64,000 nucleotides of DNA, taken from positions 1 through 64,000 of the forward strand of contig DASVQE010000048.1 of the NCBI GenBank assembly GCA_036389275.1, written 5' to 3'. Position numbers and translations under genes: made by a program. Below are positions 61,647 through 64,000 of the stretch, piece by piece. The notes beneath the pieces are model-generated. The model was not told the origin of the DNA. It saw only the letters and a list, made by a program, of their open reading frames with translations, and searched no databases. Numbering within the stretch: the stretch's first letter is position 1; each line of letters opens with the position of its first letter. This DNA comes from QHVT01 sp036389275. GTDB taxonomy: Bacteria; Acidobacteriota; Thermoanaerobaculia; Gp7-AA8.

Positions 61647-62716
61647 AGCATTGGGTCGTTGCAGTCGCAGTCATCGCCGCGCTCGGATGCGCGGAGAAGA
61701 AAGAGAAGCCGCGCGAGGAGACGGTGCCGGTCACCGTGGCCACCGTGCAGCAGAAGGATGTGCCGCTCGGCGTGCAGGCCATCGGCAACGTGCAGCCGCT
61801 GCAGACCGTGGCCGTGCGCGCGCTGGTGAGCGGGCAGCTCACGCGAGTCTGGTTCGCCGAGGGCGACGAGGTGCGCAAGGGACAGGTGCTCTTCACCATC
61901 GACCCGCGGCCGTACCAGGCGACGCTGCAGCAGGCGCAGGCGAACCTCGCCCGCGATCACGCGCAGCTCCGCAACGCCGAGTCGCAGGCCGCGCGCTACG
62001 ACGAGCTGGTGAAGAAGGACTACGTCACGCGCGAAGAGTACGACCGCGTGACCTCGGGCGCCGAAGCCGCGCGCGCCGTCGTCGCGGCGGATCGCGCCGC
62101 GGTGGAGAACGCGCAACTGCAGCTCGCCTACTGTGAGATCCGCGCGCCGCTCGGCGGCCGCACCGGATCGCTGATGGTGCATCAGGGCAACCTGGTCAAA
62201 GCGAACGACGTCACACCGCTGGTGGTGATCAACCAGATCGAGCCGGTGAACGTGCAGTTCTCGATTCCGCAGGACCAGCTCGCGCAGGTGCGGGCGCGCG
62301 GCGGCTCGCAGCTCGAAGTGGTGGCCGCGCCGCAGACCGGAGGCAGCGCCTCGCGCGGCACGCTCTCGTTCATCGACAACAGCGTCGACCAGCGCACCGG
62401 CACGATCGTGCTGAAGGCCACCTTCCCGAACCGCGACCGCTCGCTCTGGCCCGGCCAGTTCGTCACCGTCTCGCTAACCTTGGAGAATCGCGCCGCGGCG
62501 CTGGTCGTTCCGGCGCGCGCGGTGCAGACCGGTCAGAAGGGGCAGTACGTCTACGTCGTCAAGCCGGGCAACTCCGTGGAGATGCGCAACGTGGCCGTCT
62601 TCCGCACCATCGGCCAGGAAGCGATCATCGACCAGGGCGTCGTCGCCGGCGAGACCGTAGTCACCGACGGGCAGTTGCGTTTGACGCCGAAGAGCAAGGT
62701 CGAAATTAAAGGATGA
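61643..62716 (+). CDS. RND efflux periplasmic adaptor lipoprotein (MdtA-like)
   Basis: 357 residues with lipobox ALGC (Cys16). The lipoyl/barrel-sandwich halves frame a coiled hairpin: ALVSGQLTRVWFAEGDEVRKGQVLFTIDPRPYQATLQQAQANL ... RDHAQLRNAESQAARYDEL ... ENAQLQLAYCEIRAPLGGRTG. The beta-barrel and membrane-proximal domains follow (NRDRSLWPGQFVTVSLTLENR, VVPARAVQTGQKGQYVYVV). Links the inner-membrane RND pump to the TolC-like channel. Confidence 0.93.
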   Translation: MKHWVVAVAVIAALGCAEKKEKPREETVPVTVATVQQKDVPLGVQAIGNVQPLQTVAVRALVSGQLTRVWFAEGDEVRKGQVLFTIDPRPYQATLQQAQANLARDHAQLRNAESQAARYDELVKKDYVTREEYDRVTSGAEAARAVVAADRAAVENAQLQLAYCEIRAPLGGRTGSLMVHQGNLVKANDVTPLVVINQIEPVNVQFSIPQDQLAQVRARGGSQLEVVAAPQTGGSASRGTLSFIDNSVDQRTGTIVLKATFPNRDRSLWPGQFVTVSLTLENRAAALVVPARAVQTGQKGQYVYVVKPGNSVEMRNVAVFRTIGQEAIIDQGVVAGETVVTDGQLRLTPKSKVEIKG

Positions 62717-62720
62717 GCTC

Positions 62721-64000
62721 ATGAATCTCTCCGCACCCTTCATCCGCCGTCCGGTCATGACCACGCTGGTCATGCTCGGCATCCTGCTCTTCGGAGCGAT
62801 GGCCTACCGGCAACTGCCGGTGAGCGATCTGCCGAACGTCGACTTTCCGACCATCAACGTCGGCGCCTCGCTGCCGGGCGCGTCGCCGGAGACGATGGCC
62901 GCGGCGGTGGCCACGCCGCTCGAGCGGCAGTTCTCGACCATCGCCGGCCTCGACTCGATGACCTCGTCGTCGGGACTCGGCTCGACGTCGATCACGCTGC
63001 AGTTCAACCTCTCGCGCCCCATCGACGCGGCCGCGCAGGACGTGCAGGCGGCGATCGCCGCGGCGCAGCGCCAACTGCCGCCGAACATGCCGACGCCGCC
63101 GTCGTACAACAAGGTCAATCCGGCCGACCAGCCGGTCTTCTACATCGCCCTCACCAGCAACACCATGCCGCTCTATCAGCTCGACGAGTACGCCGAGACG
63201 ATGATGGGGCAGCGCCTCTCGACCATCCCCGGCGTCGCGCAGGTGCAGGTGTACGGCGCGCAGAAATACGCGGTGCGTCTGCAGCTCGATCCGCAGCAGC
63301 TCGCCACGCGCGGCATCGGCATCGACGAAGTGGTGAGCGCCGTCCGCTCGAGCAACGTGAACCTCCCGACCGGCGTGATCAACGGTCCGTATCAGGCCGC
63401 GACCATCACCGCGAACGGGCAGCTCCTGAAAGCCGACGACTATCGCCCGATCACCGTCGCCTACCGCAACGGCGCGCCGGTGCGCCTCGGCGACCTCGGG
63501 CGCGTGCTCGACAGCGTCGAGAACGACAAGACCGCGGCCTGGTTCCGCGATCAGCGCGGCGTCATTCTGGCCGTGCAGAAGCAGCCGGGCACGAACGTCG
63601 TCGAAGTCTCCGACTCGATCCGCAAGCTGCTGCCGACGTTTCGTGAGGAGCTCCCGGCATCCATCAATCTGGAAATCCATCGCGATCGCGCCGAGTCGAT
63701 CCGCGAGTCGGTCGGCGACGTGAAGTTCACCCTGATGCTGACCCTCTTCCTGGTCATCCTGGTGATCTTCCTCTTCCTCCGCAACGTCTCCGCGACGGTC
63801 ATCCCCAGCCTCGCGTTGCCGATGTCGCTGGTGGCGACGTTCGCGGTCATGTACCTGCTCGGCTACTCGCTCGACAACCTCTCGCTGATGGCGCTGACGC
63901 TGTCGGTCGGCTTCGTCGTCGACGACGCCATCGTCATGCTCGAGAACATCGTCCGCCACATGGAGCATGGCGAGAAACCGTTCGAGGCGGCCATCAAGGG
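62721..64000 (+). CDS. RND multidrug efflux transporter, MdtB/MdtC-like, 3' end outside window
   Basis: The frame is open to the window end, giving the first ~426 residues. AAAGGA precedes the ATG by 8 bases. The start MNLSAPFIRRPVMTTLVMLG, porter-domain segments LPVSDLPNVDFPTINV, PETMAAAVATPLERQFSTIAGL, and the transmembrane block VGFVVDDAIVMLENIVRHME with the paired aspartates of the proton relay identify the RND family. Inner-membrane pump of the tripartite system with the two preceding genes. Confidence 0.95.
   Translation, partial: MNLSAPFIRRPVMTTLVMLGILLFGAMAYRQLPVSDLPNVDFPTINVGASLPGASPETMAAAVATPLERQFSTIAGLDSMTSSSGLGSTSITLQFNLSRPIDAAAQDVQAAIAAAQRQLPPNMPTPPSYNKVNPADQPVFYIALTSNTMPLYQLDEYAETMMGQRLSTIPGVAQVQVYGAQKYAVRLQLDPQQLATRGIGIDEVVSAVRSSNVNLPTGVINGPYQAATITANGQLLKADDYRPITVAYRNGAPVRLGDLGRVLDSVENDKTAAWFRDQRGVILAVQKQPGTNVVEVSDSIRKLLPTFREELPASINLEIHRDRAESIRESVGDVKFTLMLTLFLVILVIFLFLRNVSATVIPSLALPMSLVATFAVMYLLGYSLDNLSLMALTLSVGFVVDDAIVMLENIVRHMEHGEKPFEAAIK

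Overview
The window is a GC-rich (mostly about 65-73 % by eye) chromosomal segment from a Gram-negative bacterium. It encodes outer-membrane efflux lipoproteins, RND pumps, DsbD, a twitching-motility ATPase and many lipobox signal peptides. PEGA and DUF5666-type lipoproteins, ABC permease/M1 peptidase fusions, several ECF sigma/anti-sigma pairs, an NHL-RHS protein and a tRNA with encoded CCA together fit Acidobacteriota best, perhaps a Thermoanaerobaculia-like soil lineage. That placement is inference; no rRNA or taxonomic marker is present. Genes are tightly packed, often with ATGA, GTGA or TGATG overlaps, and no intergenic stretch over 300 bases is empty.

0-5.3 kb: 3' part of a large NHL + YD-repeat (RHS) protein with a JAB-like tip, a coupled lipoprotein (candidate immunity protein) and the stump of an alpha/beta hydrolase, with a sharp GC step at the junction. 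5.3-12.2 kb: secreted nuclease-like protein and partner, a coiled-coil membrane protein, then an RsbQ-like hydrolase directly followed by a PAS-histidine kinase whose PAS domain resembles RsbP. 12.2-15.6 kb: ECF sigma, anti-sigma, DUF4097 and erythromycin-esterase-like genes with two near-identical ECF-type promoters. 15.6-17.7 kb: VOC, DoxX and a SigX5-type sigma factor with very long repeat-built hairpins.

17.7-27.1 kb: a GntR-led run of seven genes (two ABC ATPases, a permease, an ABC permease/M1 peptidase fusion, DsbD, a redoxin lipoprotein). 27.2-31.5 kb: tRNA-Glu, a DUF5666-like lipoprotein, a glycosidase-like lipoprotein, a YbaK deacylase and a hemerythrin. 31.5-35.8 kb: ChaB, inositol-phosphate synthase, and a three-gene unit of HD-type protein, methyltransferase and a glycosidase-like protein that appears circularly permuted. 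36-45.3 kb: TetR, CPBP protease, lipase-like hydrolase, GAF-GGDEF-EAL protein, MsrA, a gene of unknown function followed by its decayed 54-bp-repeat copy, AcuI-type reductase and a ClC channel.

45.2-49.8 kb: a run led by an ECF sigma factor and, in my view, the most interesting gene here: an anti-sigma zinc-finger domain fused to an O6-methylguanine methyltransferase and an Ada-type methyl-acceptor zinc domain. This suggests an ECF sigma factor controlled directly by DNA alkylation damage. 49.8-59.4 kb: two ABC-F ATPases, a micro-ORF coupled to a GNAT acetyltransferase, a pair of secreted paralogs, DinB, and a PilT-like ATPase with a doubled N-terminal domain. 59.4-64 kb: a REPIN-like double palindrome and a TetR-controlled TolC/adaptor/RND efflux operon that runs off the window.
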